19,714 nt of DNA from Porphyromonadaceae bacterium UBA7332 (GCA_002471225.1 DKPO01000001.1:16673-36386); one strand, 5' to 3'; positions 1 through 8,863 are shown, numbered from the stretch's first letter. Made by a program: numbers and translations. The notes: a model not told the origin generated them from the sequence alone.

Positions 1-878
1 GTCTTGGAGGTATGGCTAAAGCTATCGAAACAGGTATCCCTAAACTTCGTATCGAAGAGGCAGCTGCCCGTACTCAGGCTCGCATTGACTCAGGTAATCA
101 AACAATTGTGGGGGTTAACAAATATCGTTTGGAAAAAGAAGATCCGATCGATATTCTTGAAGTTGACAATACGGCTGTACGTAAACAACAGATTGAGCGC
201 CTGAACGGTTTGAAAGGACATAGAGACGAAGCAGCAGTAGCAGCAGCTCTTGAAGCTATCACGAAATCTGTGGAAACAGGAGAAGGTAACTTGCTTGCTT
301 TGGCTGTTGAAGCAGCACGTGTACGTGCTACATTAGGTGAAATTTCTTATGCTTGTGAAAAAGTAGTAGGACGTTATAAAGCTATAATCAGAACAATTTC
401 AGGCGTGTATTCATCAGAAACGAAAAAAGATGCTGACTTTATGCATGCATGTGAGTTGGCAGAAAAATTTGCGAAAAAAGAAGGTCGTCAGCCTCGTATC
501 ATGATCGCTAAAATGGGTCAGGATGGACACGACCGTGGAGCTAAAGTGGTAGCAACAGGTTATGCAGACTGCGGATTTGACGTTGACATGGGACCATTGT
601 TCCAGACTCCGGCAGAAGCAGCACGTCAGGCTGTAGAAAATGATGTTCATGTATTAGGTGTATCATCATTAGCAGCAGGGCATAAAACTTTGGTTCCGCA
701 AGTAATCGAAGAGTTGCAAAAATTAGGTAGAGAAGATATTATTGTAATTGCCGGTGGGGTAATTCCTGCTCAGGATTATGATTATTTGTATAAATCAGGT
801 GTAGCTGCGATCTTTGGTCCGGGAACATCTGTAGCAAAAGCTGCGGTACAAATTTTAGATATCTTACTTGAAGAGTAA
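1..878 (+). CDS. Methylmalonyl-CoA mutase large subunit, C-terminal part (5' end outside window)
   Basis: This is the C-terminal half of the large subunit of adenosylcobalamin-dependent methylmalonyl-CoA mutase, which interconverts succinyl-CoA and (R)-methylmalonyl-CoA in the succinate-propionate pathway of the cytoplasm. The frame is open from base 3 (Leu-Gly-Gly before the Met codon at 12), so that Met is internal and the true start lies upstream. The B12-binding domain is complete: DGHDRG with the cobalt-ligating histidine codon at 528-530, then SSLAAGH and the glycine motif IAGGV, in the usual order. The segment before it (KAIETGIPKLRIEEAAARTQ) is typical of the end of the TIM-barrel domain. 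The family is about 710-720 residues long, so roughly 290 are present. The small subunit gene would be expected upstream but cannot be seen. A hairpin terminator follows. Confidence 0.96.
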   Translation, partial: LGGMAKAIETGIPKLRIEEAAARTQARIDSGNQTIVGVNKYRLEKEDPIDILEVDNTAVRKQQIERLNGLKGHRDEAAVAAALEAITKSVETGEGNLLALAVEAARVRATLGEISYACEKVVGRYKAIIRTISGVYSSETKKDADFMHACELAEKFAKKEGRQPRIMIAKMGQDGHDRGAKVVATGYADCGFDVDMGPLFQTPAEAARQAVENDVHVLGVSSLAAGHKTLVPQVIEELQKLGREDIIVIAGGVIPAQDYDYLYKSGVAAIFGPGTSVAKAAVQILDILLEE

Positions 879-908
879 TTTAACGACCATCTCAATTATT
901 TTAAATAG

Positions 909-950
909 AAAAGGTAGGAGAGGGATTATTTCCGTTCCTACCTTTTTTTT
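909..950 (+). terminator. Intrinsic terminator after the mutase gene
   Basis: An 11-bp perfect stem (909-919 with 936-946) with a 16-nt loop is followed by a run of T to 950. It lies 30 nt after the mutase stop codon and just before the 3' end of the convergent TusA-DsrE2 gene. The other strand has only about four T after the stem, so it mainly serves the plus strand. Confidence 0.85.
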
Positions 951-957
951 ATTTGAC

Positions 958-1740
958 TTAAATAAAGAAGTTCATATTGGCAAAACGTGCTCTTTCCAAC
1001 ATGGTTGCCACACCTCCGATTTCGACATCATCCATTAAATCTTCCTTCTTGATACCCAGCATATCCATTGACATCTGACAGGCAATAAATTTAATACCGT
1101 CGTATTTAGCCATATGGATCATAAAATCAAGAGGCGGAATGTTCTTATCTTTCATTATACGTGTCATGAATTTGTGACCTAATCCCATAAATTCATTGTG
1201 AGAGAGTGGTAGATCTTTATCTCCTTTAGGTAAAATATGAGTAATCATATTCTCGAAAGCAGTATGCTGTCCGGAAGGACTGCTTTTGCGTAGAAGAGAT
1301 AAGCCATAAAAGGTGAAAAACACAGATACCTTCATTCCACAGGCTGCTGCGCCAAGAGCAATATTAAAAGCTGCCAGAGCCTTATCCATTTCTTCACTGA
1401 ATATGATAATAACCATTTCATTACCAATCTGTACTACCGGTTTATCAGTGTCAGCTATTTTTTCGATAACGGCTGTTATCAACTCATTGTCATTTGTCAG
1501 TGAAATAAGTTTGTGACCGGTAATTTCACACCAGGAAGTGACATCTTTTGGAAAACCTTTATCAGTGGCAACAATCTGAAGCCTCTCTAAAGGAGCTATT
1601 TGACTGATTTCCTTTTGTAAAGTCATAATAGGACCCGGGCAAAGAGATCCTTTAGCGTCTACATTTGCAACTATCTCATTCGGATGATCTGAAGTCACTT
1701 TCTTTTCGTGATTTATATTTAAAGGATGTAATTCAACCAT
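958..1740 (-). CDS. TusA-DsrE2 fusion protein (sulfur-relay family)
   Basis: A 260-residue cytoplasmic protein with two sulfur-carrier modules. Residues about 22-95 form a TusA/SirA domain with the motif LCPGPIM; Cys34 is the expected persulfide-carrying residue. Residues about 105-260 form a DsrE/DsrF-like (DsrE2) domain with the family's patterns: FSEEMDKALAAFNIALGAA, a Phe/Tyr-rich strand, and CQMSMDMLGI, where Cys221 is the likely functional cysteine. In Bacteroidetes this module pair is often the C-terminal part of a larger CoA-disulfide reductase with flavin and rhodanese domains; here it stands alone. The likely role is transfer or reduction of persulfide or disulfide sulfur, but the partner is unknown. 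The start chosen is the ATG at 1738-1740, which leaves about 20 residues before the TusA fold. No clear Shine-Dalgarno sequence is visible. It faces the mutase and diverges from the helicase gene. Confidence 0.88.
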   Translation of the reverse strand: MVELHPLNINHEKKVTSDHPNEIVANVDAKGSLCPGPIMTLQKEISQIAPLERLQIVATDKGFPKDVTSWCEITGHKLISLTNDNELITAVIEKIADTDKPVVQIGNEMVIIIFSEEMDKALAAFNIALGAAACGMKVSVFFTFYGLSLLRKSSPSGQHTAFENMITHILPKGDKDLPLSHNEFMGLGHKFMTRIMKDKNIPPLDFMIHMAKYDGIKFIACQMSMDMLGIKKEDLMDDVEIGGVATMLERARFANMNFFI

Positions 1741-1819
1741 AATATTTCAGTTTAATTAAACGATGTTGTATATATAACTACTAAGATGTTGGGTAAGTTT
1801 TGTAATTAACACTATTAAG

Positions 1820-1852
1820 TTTTTCGAAATTCAATAATACTTTGTATCTTCG
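1820..1852 (+). promoter_or_regulatory. Probable promoter of the PIF1-TPR gene
   Basis: TATCTTCG at 1845-1852 matches the Bacteroidetes -7 element TAnnTTTG at all but one fixed position. A T-rich stretch sits 20 nt upstream (1820-1824) at the place of the -33 element. Transcription would start near 1857, only about 20 nt before the start codon. Confidence 0.5.
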
Positions 1853-1877
1853 CACAGAATTTTGCAAAAAGTAACGA

Positions 1878-3893
1878 ATGAGTATAAAAATAGATACTGA
1901 CAACCAAGAATTTCAGGATGCATTAAATCTTATCCAATATACACGGCAATCAGTCTTTCTGACAGGTAAAGCGGGTACGGGTAAATCAACGTTTCTTCGC
2001 TATATATGCGAGAATACGAAGAAGAAATTTGTGGTTTTGGCTCCTACGGGAGTGGCTGCAATCAATGCAAACGGAAGTACTATGCATTCGTTTTTCAAGT
2101 TGCCTTTCCGACCTATGCTACCGGATGATCCGGATTTAAGTTTAACAGGTAACCGGATTTTTGAGTTTTTTAAATACAAGAAACAACACCGCAAACTTAT
2201 AGAGAATGTAGAATTGATTATTATCGATGAAATATCCATGGTAAGGGCGGATATGATTGACTGTATAGACAGGATATTACGTGTTTTTTCAAAAAATATG
2301 CGAGAGCCATTCGGTGGTAAGCAAATATTATTTGTCGGAGACATATTTCAGTTGGAACCTGTTGTGACTTCTGATTCGAAAGATATTCTGAATCGTTTCT
2401 ACGAAAATCCATTCTTTTTTTCAGCCAGGGTATTTAAAGAGATCCAGCTTGTACCTATTGAATTGCAAAAGGTTTACAGACAAAAGGATATAGCGTTTGT
2501 CAGTCTTCTCGATAAGATCAGAATGAATGCTCTTGATTCTAATACGCTTGCAGCTTTGAATCAGCGATACAATCCTGGGTTTGTGCCCGGAGAAAATGAT
2601 TTCTATGTAACGTTAGCAACACGCAGAGACAGTGTAGATCATATCAATGAGCAAAAGCTGGAACAGCTGGAAACAGAGAAAATGCGTTTTCTGGGTGAGG
2701 TAAAAGGAGAATTCCCCGAGAACAGTTTACCTACTCAGAGGGAGTTGATCTTAAAGAAGGATGCTCAGGTTATTTTTATTAAAAATGATATGGGTACTCC
2801 GGCTGAGCGCAGATGGGCAAACGGAACAATCGGGCGTATTATCGGTTTCTCGGACTCAGAAGTTATTGTCCTTCTTGAAAATGGCAGAGAATGCCGGGTT
2901 GAAAGAGATACATGGCGAAATATTCAGTACACTTATAACGAGGCCGAAAAGAAAGTTGAAGAAAAGGAGTTGGGGACATTTACGCAATTCCCTTTAAGGC
3001 TCGCATGGGCTATCACTGTACATAAAAGTCAGGGACTAACTTTCTCTCATACAATTGTAGATTTCACCGGAGGAGCATTTGCAGGAGGACAAACCTATGT
3101 AGCATTAAGTCGCTGTACTTCACTGGAAGGTATCGTTCTGAGAAAACAGATCCAGCCAAGAGATATTTTTGTCCGGCCTGAAGTTGTGCAGTTCGCTCAG
3201 ATGTTTAATAACCGGCTATTGATTGACAAAGCCTTAAAACAAGCTCAGGCAGATATCCTTTATAAAGAGACTATCAAAGCTTTCGATAAAGGTGATTTTG
3301 AGGAGTGTATATCAAAGTTTTTTCAAGCAATACATTCTCGTTATGACATCGAGAAACCAGGTCCGAGAAGGTATATCAGAAAGAAGTTAAACGTAATAAA
3401 TGAACTTCGCGACGAGAACAAGCAGCTGAAAAAAGATATGCAAAGTATGATTGATTCACTGTCAGATCTGGCTCACGAGTTTTATTTAATGGGGAATGAA
3501 TGTATTGTTAAGGCTAAAAATTCACGAGCTGCAATTGCAAATTTTGATAAGGCGCTGAGACTTAATCCTAAGCATGTAGATGCATGGGTAAGAAAAGGAG
3601 TGACCTTATATGATGATAAAGAATATATGGAAGCTGAAAAATGCTTCGATAAAGCGTGCCAATTATCTCCACTATCTTTCAAAACACTTTATAACAGAGG
3701 AAAAAACAGACTAGAATTGGGTAATATTGATGGGGCTATCAGCGATATAGAACGAGCGCTGAGCGTTGAATCACATCACGTAGGGGCAGTAGAGCTTTTG
3801 GCACAAGCCTATTATGCAAATGAGGATTATGACAGATCCGAACAATTATTGAATATTGCGGATGCTTTACGCAAAAAGAAAAAGAAAAAATGA
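1878..3893 (+). CDS. PIF1-like superfamily 1B helicase with C-terminal TPR repeats
   Basis: A 671-residue ATPase of the PIF1/RecD-like helicase family, expected to unwind DNA in the 5'-3' direction and act on structured DNA in the cytoplasm. Visible motifs, in order: Walker A GKAGTGKST (residues 30-38), motif Ia APTGVAA and the PIF1-typical GSTMHSFF (about 55-73), Walker B IIIDEISMV (114-122), motif III GDIFQLEPV (154-162), QKVYRQ (197-202), motif V VHKSQGLTFSHT (381-392) and motif VI YVALSRCTSLEGI (407-419). Residues about 450-530 are helical and charged. About 535-670 hold three to four TPR repeats (for example AIANFDKALRLNPKHVDAW), ending in a run of lysines. The TPR tail suggests a protein partner. 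The last codons overlap the next gene by 4 bp (ATGA), so the two are probably translationally coupled. Confidence 0.93.
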   Translation: MSIKIDTDNQEFQDALNLIQYTRQSVFLTGKAGTGKSTFLRYICENTKKKFVVLAPTGVAAINANGSTMHSFFKLPFRPMLPDDPDLSLTGNRIFEFFKYKKQHRKLIENVELIIIDEISMVRADMIDCIDRILRVFSKNMREPFGGKQILFVGDIFQLEPVVTSDSKDILNRFYENPFFFSARVFKEIQLVPIELQKVYRQKDIAFVSLLDKIRMNALDSNTLAALNQRYNPGFVPGENDFYVTLATRRDSVDHINEQKLEQLETEKMRFLGEVKGEFPENSLPTQRELILKKDAQVIFIKNDMGTPAERRWANGTIGRIIGFSDSEVIVLLENGRECRVERDTWRNIQYTYNEAEKKVEEKELGTFTQFPLRLAWAITVHKSQGLTFSHTIVDFTGGAFAGGQTYVALSRCTSLEGIVLRKQIQPRDIFVRPEVVQFAQMFNNRLLIDKALKQAQADILYKETIKAFDKGDFEECISKFFQAIHSRYDIEKPGPRRYIRKKLNVINELRDENKQLKKDMQSMIDSLSDLAHEFYLMGNECIVKAKNSRAAIANFDKALRLNPKHVDAWVRKGVTLYDDKEYMEAEKCFDKACQLSPLSFKTLYNRGKNRLELGNIDGAISDIERALSVESHHVGAVELLAQAYYANEDYDRSEQLLNIADALRKKKKKK

Positions 3894-4798
3894 ATAAGAA
3901 CATACATTTTGGGGAATTGATAATTCTATTATTAATATTCTTCTCCGCTTGTACAACTAACGAAAAAAAGGCTGTAGAACAGCAATCATATAATATTGTC
4001 GTTCTGGAAGGGCCTACGCGTGTAGGTTTTGAATCCATGCTGGATCAATCTGTAAAATTACCGGTTGCTACCTATTCAGAAATATATGACAATCCACTTC
4101 AGATTCAGACTTTGATGCTCCAGAATAAGCCAGACGTAGCGGTTATTCCGACAACAATGGCAGCAAATCTGTATAACAAGGGCGTAGATTATGTTCCTCT
4201 CGGATGTGCAATCTGGGGAAACTTATATCTGGTGTCTTCAGACAGCACAATAAAGACATCGACAGACCTCAGGAATAAAGAAATATATCTGTTTAATAAA
4301 GGTCTGCAACCAGATTTATTAGCCAAGATACGCTTTAATCCGTATAATGTTAAGTTTAATTACAAATATGATTCGCATCTGGAATTAGCATCTGCAATTG
4401 CAGGAGGGGTGGTTTCTACAGCTGTTTTACCGGAACCGTTTGTGAGTAGGGCAATGCAGGCAAATCCGGATATACGAATTATTGATGAAGTAAACTTTAT
4501 GCATAATGGCAGACGTATACCTCAGACGCTCATTATGATTAAGCGATCGTTAATCCCGTGTAAGAAAGTGATTGAAGATTATATTTATCAGGTTATTGAT
4601 GCTTCAATAAATAATAACTCCTTGCCGGCGATGACAGTGAAACGTTGCAATATCAGATTTTCTCCAATCGATTCGTGTAAAGAAGATATTCAGTTTTATC
4701 TGGGATCCATGTATGGATACAATCCTAAATTAATCGGAAATAAATTTCCGGATAATGACTTTTATAACTGGACAACCAAACCGGTAAATCCGCAATAA
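3890..4798 (+). CDS. Substrate-binding-type lipoprotein (NMT1/TauT-like periplasmic-binding fold)
   Basis: A 302-residue predicted lipoprotein. A hydrophobic signal (residues 9-18) ends in the lipobox FSAC, so Cys21 would be acylated and the protein anchored in the cell envelope. The mature part looks like a type II periplasmic-binding protein of the nitrate/taurine/thiamine-precursor group: a strand with VLEGPTRVG, then DVAVIPTTMAANLYNKG, an inter-domain region, and GGVVSTAVLPEPFVSRAMQ, which resembles the ligand-cleft segment of NMT1-like proteins. The ligand cannot be inferred, and no permease or ATPase gene is adjacent. The ATG overlaps the stop codon of the helicase gene, an unusual pairing of a cytoplasmic helicase with an envelope protein. 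The stop codon lies directly at the foot of a strong terminator stem. Confidence 0.82.
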   Translation: MNKNIHFGELIILLLIFFSACTTNEKKAVEQQSYNIVVLEGPTRVGFESMLDQSVKLPVATYSEIYDNPLQIQTLMLQNKPDVAVIPTTMAANLYNKGVDYVPLGCAIWGNLYLVSSDSTIKTSTDLRNKEIYLFNKGLQPDLLAKIRFNPYNVKFNYKYDSHLELASAIAGGVVSTAVLPEPFVSRAMQANPDIRIIDEVNFMHNGRRIPQTLIMIKRSLIPCKKVIEDYIYQVIDASINNNSLPAMTVKRCNIRFSPIDSCKEDIQFYLGSMYGYNPKLIGNKFPDNDFYNWTTKPVNPQ

Positions 4799-4844
4799 AA
4801 AAAGGAAGAGTTAAGATCAGCGATCTTAACTCTTCCTTTTTTTT
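4797..4844. terminator. Bidirectional intrinsic terminator
   Basis: A perfect 22-bp stem (4797-4818 with 4822-4843) closes on a 3-nt loop and has an A run on the left and a T run on the right, so it can end transcription in both directions. It sits exactly between the convergent lipoprotein and endonuclease IV genes and overlaps the last bases of the lipoprotein stop codon. Confidence 0.93.
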
Positions 4845-4848
4845 ATGT

Positions 4849-5691
4849 TTACTTACTTAGACTTCTAAGTAAAGCTATTTCCTCTTTCCAGATAGATTCA
4901 TCGGGAGTTTCCAAAATAACAGGTATATTATCAAAACGATTATCAGACATGAAGCGTTCGAAAAACTCCATACCAATAAACCCTTTACCGATGCTTTCAT
5001 GTCTGTCAACACGTGTCCCTAGTTCTTTCTTCGAATCATTTAAATGAATACCTTTTAAGTATTCAAATCCTACGATCCGATCAAAATCAGCCCAGGTCTT
5101 TTCATATCCATCCTGAGTTTTGAGATCATAACCAGCTGTAAAAGTATGACAGGTATCGATACAGACACCGACTCTTGATTGATCGTCAATATGATCAATA
5201 ATAAAGCGAAGATGTTCAAAATCATTACCAAGATTGCTACCCTGACCTGCCGTGTTTTCAATAACGGCAATAACTTCTTTGGTTTTAGCCAGCGTGATAT
5301 TAATTGATTCTGCAATTCGCAATAAACAAGATTCAATATCAATCTGTTTTAAGTGGCTTCCCGGATGAAAGTTTAATCGCTTCAATCCAAGTTGCTCACA
5401 ACGCTGCATCTCGTCTAAGAAAGCATTTCTTGATTTTGTTAAAGCTTCCTCTTCCGGATGGCCCAGGTTAATCAGGTAACTATCATGAGGCAATAATAAA
5501 CTTCTGTCAAAACCATATTTATCACAGTTCGCCTTGAATTTATTTATATTTTCATCCGTCAAAGGTTTGGCTACCCATTGGCGTTGATTCTTAGTAAAAA
5601 GAGCAAAAGTATTTGCGCCGATAGAAGCCGCATTCAGCGGGGCATTCTCCACACCCCCGGTTATACTCACATGAGCACCTATATATTTCAT
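4849..5691 (-). CDS. nfo: Endonuclease IV (AP endonuclease)
   Basis: A 280-residue zinc-dependent apurinic/apyrimidinic endonuclease of base-excision repair, which cuts the backbone 5' of abasic sites and removes 3' blocking groups. All nine metal ligands of the family are present at the same positions as in the E. coli enzyme: His69, His109, Glu145, Asp179, His182, His216, Asp229, His231 and Glu261. Family signatures are clear: the N-terminal YIGAHVSITGG, LNFHPGSH, IENTAGQG, GVCIDTCHTFTAGYD, KGIHLNDSK and VDRHESIGKG. The length matches the family (about 280), so it is complete. The ATG at 5689-5691 puts the first conserved strand at residue 2. Its own promoter appears to lie in the 87-bp gap before the glycosidase gene. 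Confidence 0.98.
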   Translation of the reverse strand: MKYIGAHVSITGGVENAPLNAASIGANTFALFTKNQRQWVAKPLTDENINKFKANCDKYGFDRSLLLPHDSYLINLGHPEEEALTKSRNAFLDEMQRCEQLGLKRLNFHPGSHLKQIDIESCLLRIAESINITLAKTKEVIAVIENTAGQGSNLGNDFEHLRFIIDHIDDQSRVGVCIDTCHTFTAGYDLKTQDGYEKTWADFDRIVGFEYLKGIHLNDSKKELGTRVDRHESIGKGFIGMEFFERFMSDNRFDNIPVILETPDESIWKEEIALLRSLSK

Positions 5692-5719
5692 TTGTAATTG
5701 TTATAAATTTATTTACATG

Positions 5720-5750
5720 CAAAATAAGTATATCCTTATCAAAAAGCAAT
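5720..5750 (-). promoter_or_regulatory. Probable promoter of nfo
   Basis: Read on the minus strand, ATTG (5747-5750) is followed after 19 nt by TTATTTTG (5720-5727), one mismatch from the Bacteroidetes -7 element TAnnTTTG. It lies about 30 bp upstream of the nfo start codon. Confidence 0.5.
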
Positions 5751-5778
5751 CAACAGCTATGCTAATAAAGCAAAACGA

Positions 5779-7029
5779 CTATTTATCAAACAATGGGGCT
5801 AGAGCGGACTCCCGGCTTTCATCTGTGAAAATAAGACTTTCGGCAGGGGGAGGAGTCGCCACATATACAGAATGAACAATTGTAGAGCGATACGGCTCAG
5901 CAATTGCAGAGTAATGCTCTTTGCATAACCAGGTCCGGATCTGTTTGGTGTTATCAATTAATGGTTTAGCACGAAAATGAGCTACACCGCCAGCTCCGTT
6001 AAGCCTTGCGATCATGATCTGGTCAAAAATGATATCCATATTCCAATCTCTCTCATCAGGGCTTAGCATAGAGGTATATACTCCGGCCATCAACTGTGAA
6101 GGCTTTAGTTTTTTTCCCCAGTCATTAATGATTAAACCAAAAAGAGGATCCTGATAATAGGTCATGGGAGTTATAAAGTCTATTTTGTCAGCATTGAACC
6201 ATGCCATCGCATCCTGAAAAACATCTTCATAGCCTCGCCATCCCGGTTTGTTGTGAGAAGCATTATTGTAGCGTCCTATAACAGCAGCACTAAGCTTTAT
6301 CTCAGGGTTGATTTTCTTAACCGTTTCGTGAATTTTATACACAATCCGATTTATATTACTGCGTCTCCATTCCGCCAGATTTTTAGCTTTTGAAGCTTTA
6401 AAAGCTTTATCGTCGGGATAACCATTTGTACGATCCGGGTATCTTATATAATCCAGGTGCACACCATCGACTTTGTATTTCTGAAGCATTTCTCCGATTA
6501 AATCAGCCAGATAGTCCGCAGTGCCGGGATTAGCCGGATCCATGTACCATTCATTTTTATATTTAATGCATAGGTCGCGTCTTTTCTGAACAAGAGAGAG
6601 ATTCTTTTTGTCCCGATTGAATTTTTCAGATCCTAACGGCATACATACAAACCAGGCATGAAATTCCATACCTCTTTTATGTGTCTCGTCAATGGCAAAC
6701 TGAACTAAATCGTAATTAGGAGAAATACCCGTTTTACCACCAAAGACGTAGTGCCAGGGTTCTAAAGAAGAATCATAAGCAAGATCTCCGCGATTGCGAA
6801 CCTGAAAAAATAAAACATTGATATTCATTTTTTGCAAAGAATCCAGCTTTGCCAGAAGTTCTTTCTTTTGGTTCTCGATTGTAAAGATCCTTGACACCGG
6901 TTTAGAAGGAAAGTCCAATCCCCACACAGTTGAGAACCATACACCACGATACTCTTGTTTATTTTGTGCAATAACGGCTAAAGATGAAAAAAGGAAAAAG
7001 CAAATTATAAGGTATTTAAATCTATTCAT
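5779..7029 (-). CDS. Secreted glycoside hydrolase-like protein (GHL10/DUF187 family, YngK-like)
   Basis: A 416-residue exported protein with a signal peptide (residues 1-21, hydrophobic YLIICFFLFSSLAVIA, cleavage expected after Ala-Gln-type residues). The rest matches the glycosyl hydrolase-like 10 (GHL10, PF02638) family, a TIM barrel. The typical start of the fold is EYRGVWFSTVWGLDFPS (26-42). Then come INVLFFQVRNRGDLAYDS, GMEFHAWF, the barrel strand VDGVHLDYIRYPD and IDFITPMTYYQD. The acidic residues at the ends of the HLDYIRYP and ITPMTYY strands are plausible catalytic or ligand residues. The family is thought to act on peptidoglycan-type or other surface glycans, but the substrate here is inferred only. 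It has its own strong promoter and does not obviously share a transcript with nfo. Confidence 0.9.
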   Translation of the reverse strand: MNRFKYLIICFFLFSSLAVIAQNKQEYRGVWFSTVWGLDFPSKPVSRIFTIENQKKELLAKLDSLQKMNINVLFFQVRNRGDLAYDSSLEPWHYVFGGKTGISPNYDLVQFAIDETHKRGMEFHAWFVCMPLGSEKFNRDKKNLSLVQKRRDLCIKYKNEWYMDPANPGTADYLADLIGEMLQKYKVDGVHLDYIRYPDRTNGYPDDKAFKASKAKNLAEWRRSNINRIVYKIHETVKKINPEIKLSAAVIGRYNNASHNKPGWRGYEDVFQDAMAWFNADKIDFITPMTYYQDPLFGLIINDWGKKLKPSQLMAGVYTSMLSPDERDWNMDIIFDQIMIARLNGAGGVAHFRAKPLIDNTKQIRTWLCKEHYSAIAEPYRSTIVHSVYVATPPPAESLIFTDESRESALAPLFDK

Positions 7030-7051
7030 ATATTTCTGTTTTCTAAGGATG

Positions 7052-7082
7052 CAAATTTAGAATAATCGATTAATACAACAAT
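7052..7082 (-). promoter_or_regulatory. Promoter of the GHL10 glycosidase gene
   Basis: On the minus strand ATTG (7079-7082), a 19-nt spacer, and TAAATTTG (7052-7059) fit the Bacteroidetes consensus, with a perfect -7 element. Transcription would begin about 20 nt before the start codon at 7029. Confidence 0.75.
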
Positions 7083-7153
7083 CATAAAAGCAAAAAGGGT
7101 ATAACATATTTAGGATATCTTTTGGATTAAGGAAGAAAATATTGTTCGGTAGA

Positions 7154-7185
7154 GTTGAGCATTCCTTTTAATTTTAGTAATATTG
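7154..7185 (+). promoter_or_regulatory. Probable promoter of the DUF3843-like gene
   Basis: GTTG (7154-7157), a 20-nt spacer and TAATATTG (7178-7185, one mismatch from TAnnTTTG) lie about 30 bp before the ATG at 7214. Confidence 0.55.
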
Positions 7186-7213
7186 TACTGAAATAGGATA
7201 TCAAATAACTGAA

Positions 7214-8704
7214 ATGAAAAAAGCAATCGTAACATATAAAGACTGGATGGAAATGCATCCATGGCATACAAAAGCAGACGAAACTGTCCTTTATTATGTC
7301 AAATTAGCTAATAAACTGACAGATACTATTCTGAAAAAGAAGTATCCGACTCAATTCGCCGTTGATAGCGGTTGTGCCTTTGCAGCATACTTACAGGACG
7401 TAGTGTCAGGAAGCCCGCTTTTCGGGACTATGCGATCTGTTTATATCAATAAATACAGTGATCGTTTACCAATGCTTGAAAATGAGAGTGTACGATATTA
7501 TAACGATGAAGTAAACTATTCAGATGTAGCATTCTTATTGTGGCATTTCTCCTCACAATACAATAAAGACGTTTTTGTATCACCTACAATGGTAAGAGAA
7601 CAAAAAGAGCTTTTAGGAGAATTGACTCAAATATTGGAAGAAGCTTACGAAGATGCTCCGGAATCGGAAGATCTGAATTCCTTTTTGCGAATGGAAGGTA
7701 TAGATCAACCGACATTTAACGATATTGTTACCCGTATGGTTTATCTGAACAAACAGTGTTATCTGAATGCTGCAGGTGCAAATTATGAGTTGAAACAATA
7801 TGCTGACGGAATGAGAGCTGAAGAAGAAAAATTAGATGAGGCAACTTATTTCTTCTTTTTACAAGAATACGCTAATCTGATGCTATTTAATCAGCCACTG
7901 TCTTTTTGTAGCTTATATACAAATGAATTTTTAGCCGAAATCATAGGTCAAGATCATAGAGCCTATCACCAGGTATTGTCTGTCAGAAGAGATAAACTTA
8001 CAACCTTCTATGCATTCATTAAGGAAACCGAAGAATTCGTCATTCTTGAGCATCCTGAAAGCAAGGTTCAGGTTCGCGTTGAAAAAGACTCTTTGCCTGA
8101 GAAGTACTTTACAGATAAACCTTATTGGTTGTGTGAGTTAGTGCAGTACGGCGATAACTACAGATGTGTTTCTGATATTAATTATCCGGCCGAACATCTG
8201 GAAGAGGAAACTGAAAAGCAAAAAGAAATAGTAAAGCATCTTTTCGATTCAGCAACAGAACGTAAAGAATACTTGAAAAAAATGACAGATGCTTTTGATA
8301 AAATGTATAACGGTAAACCGTTTATTATCGTTTCGGATATTGATAAAGCACATGATAAAATCAACGAATTCTTTACACAAAATTCGCTTGACAACAAATT
8401 AATTACAGACAGCACAGATGATGAATCCGGAAATATTCTGATTTTTATGAATCCGGAAGAAGGATTAGAGATATATCCGACTCATTTGATTTTTGGTAAA
8501 ACAGAAGTGAAAGGAGCAGGTGAAAGCCTTCCTTATCCGTATCTGACAGAAATGCTTGCGGATAATGTATTTTCAAGCAGATTCATTGTACAGCTGTTAA
8601 AACAAGGATGGATTCGTTGGTCTGATCCTGAGGATGAAAATATATTGAAATTCAATATTGATTTTCTCCTTGATTATTTCAAATGTGAACCAAGTTTGAT
8701 TTAG
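7214..8704 (+). CDS. Uncharacterised Bacteroidetes protein, DUF3843-like
   Basis: A 496-residue soluble protein without signal peptide or membrane segment. The N-terminus (YKDWMEMHPWHTKADETVLY, then YVKLANKLTDTIL) resembles DUF3843, a family of unknown function found in Bacteroidetes; this assignment is from memory of the pattern. The middle is acidic and mostly helical (about residues 100-300). The last 150 residues alternate strands and helices, with IIVSDIDKAHDKINEFF and a C-terminal helix-rich end. No catalytic motif is visible. The ATG is placed well behind the promoter-like sequence, and the protein is isolated: the genes on both sides have their own promoters. Codon use is like that of its neighbours. 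Confidence 0.75.
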   Translation: MKKAIVTYKDWMEMHPWHTKADETVLYYVKLANKLTDTILKKKYPTQFAVDSGCAFAAYLQDVVSGSPLFGTMRSVYINKYSDRLPMLENESVRYYNDEVNYSDVAFLLWHFSSQYNKDVFVSPTMVREQKELLGELTQILEEAYEDAPESEDLNSFLRMEGIDQPTFNDIVTRMVYLNKQCYLNAAGANYELKQYADGMRAEEEKLDEATYFFFLQEYANLMLFNQPLSFCSLYTNEFLAEIIGQDHRAYHQVLSVRRDKLTTFYAFIKETEEFVILEHPESKVQVRVEKDSLPEKYFTDKPYWLCELVQYGDNYRCVSDINYPAEHLEEETEKQKEIVKHLFDSATERKEYLKKMTDAFDKMYNGKPFIIVSDIDKAHDKINEFFTQNSLDNKLITDSTDDESGNILIFMNPEEGLEIYPTHLIFGKTEVKGAGESLPYPYLTEMLADNVFSSRFIVQLLKQGWIRWSDPEDENILKFNIDFLLDYFKCEPSLI

Positions 8705-8798
8705 GTAGAAAAATACACAATCGGCTCGGATACATATAAATGTGTGTAAATTATAAATTTTAGGCTTATAAACTTTTTTATAGAAACACGTGTATTTG

Positions 8799-8829
8799 TT
8801 TGCTTGAATTAAAAAAAGGTCTATTTTTG
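8799..8829 (+). promoter_or_regulatory. Promoter of the thioredoxin-fold lipoprotein gene
   Basis: TTTG (8799-8802), 19 nt, TATTTTTG (8822-8829): a full match to the Bacteroidetes sigma-ABfr consensus. It lies 35 bp before the ATG at 8864. Confidence 0.85.
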
Positions 8830-8863
8830 CACATATACATGTTAATGTTAATCAATACGACAA

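Noticed and set aside
414..650. Antisense frame inside the mutase gene
   Set aside because: It mirrors a well-supported coding frame and has cysteine- and serine-rich, non-protein-like composition.
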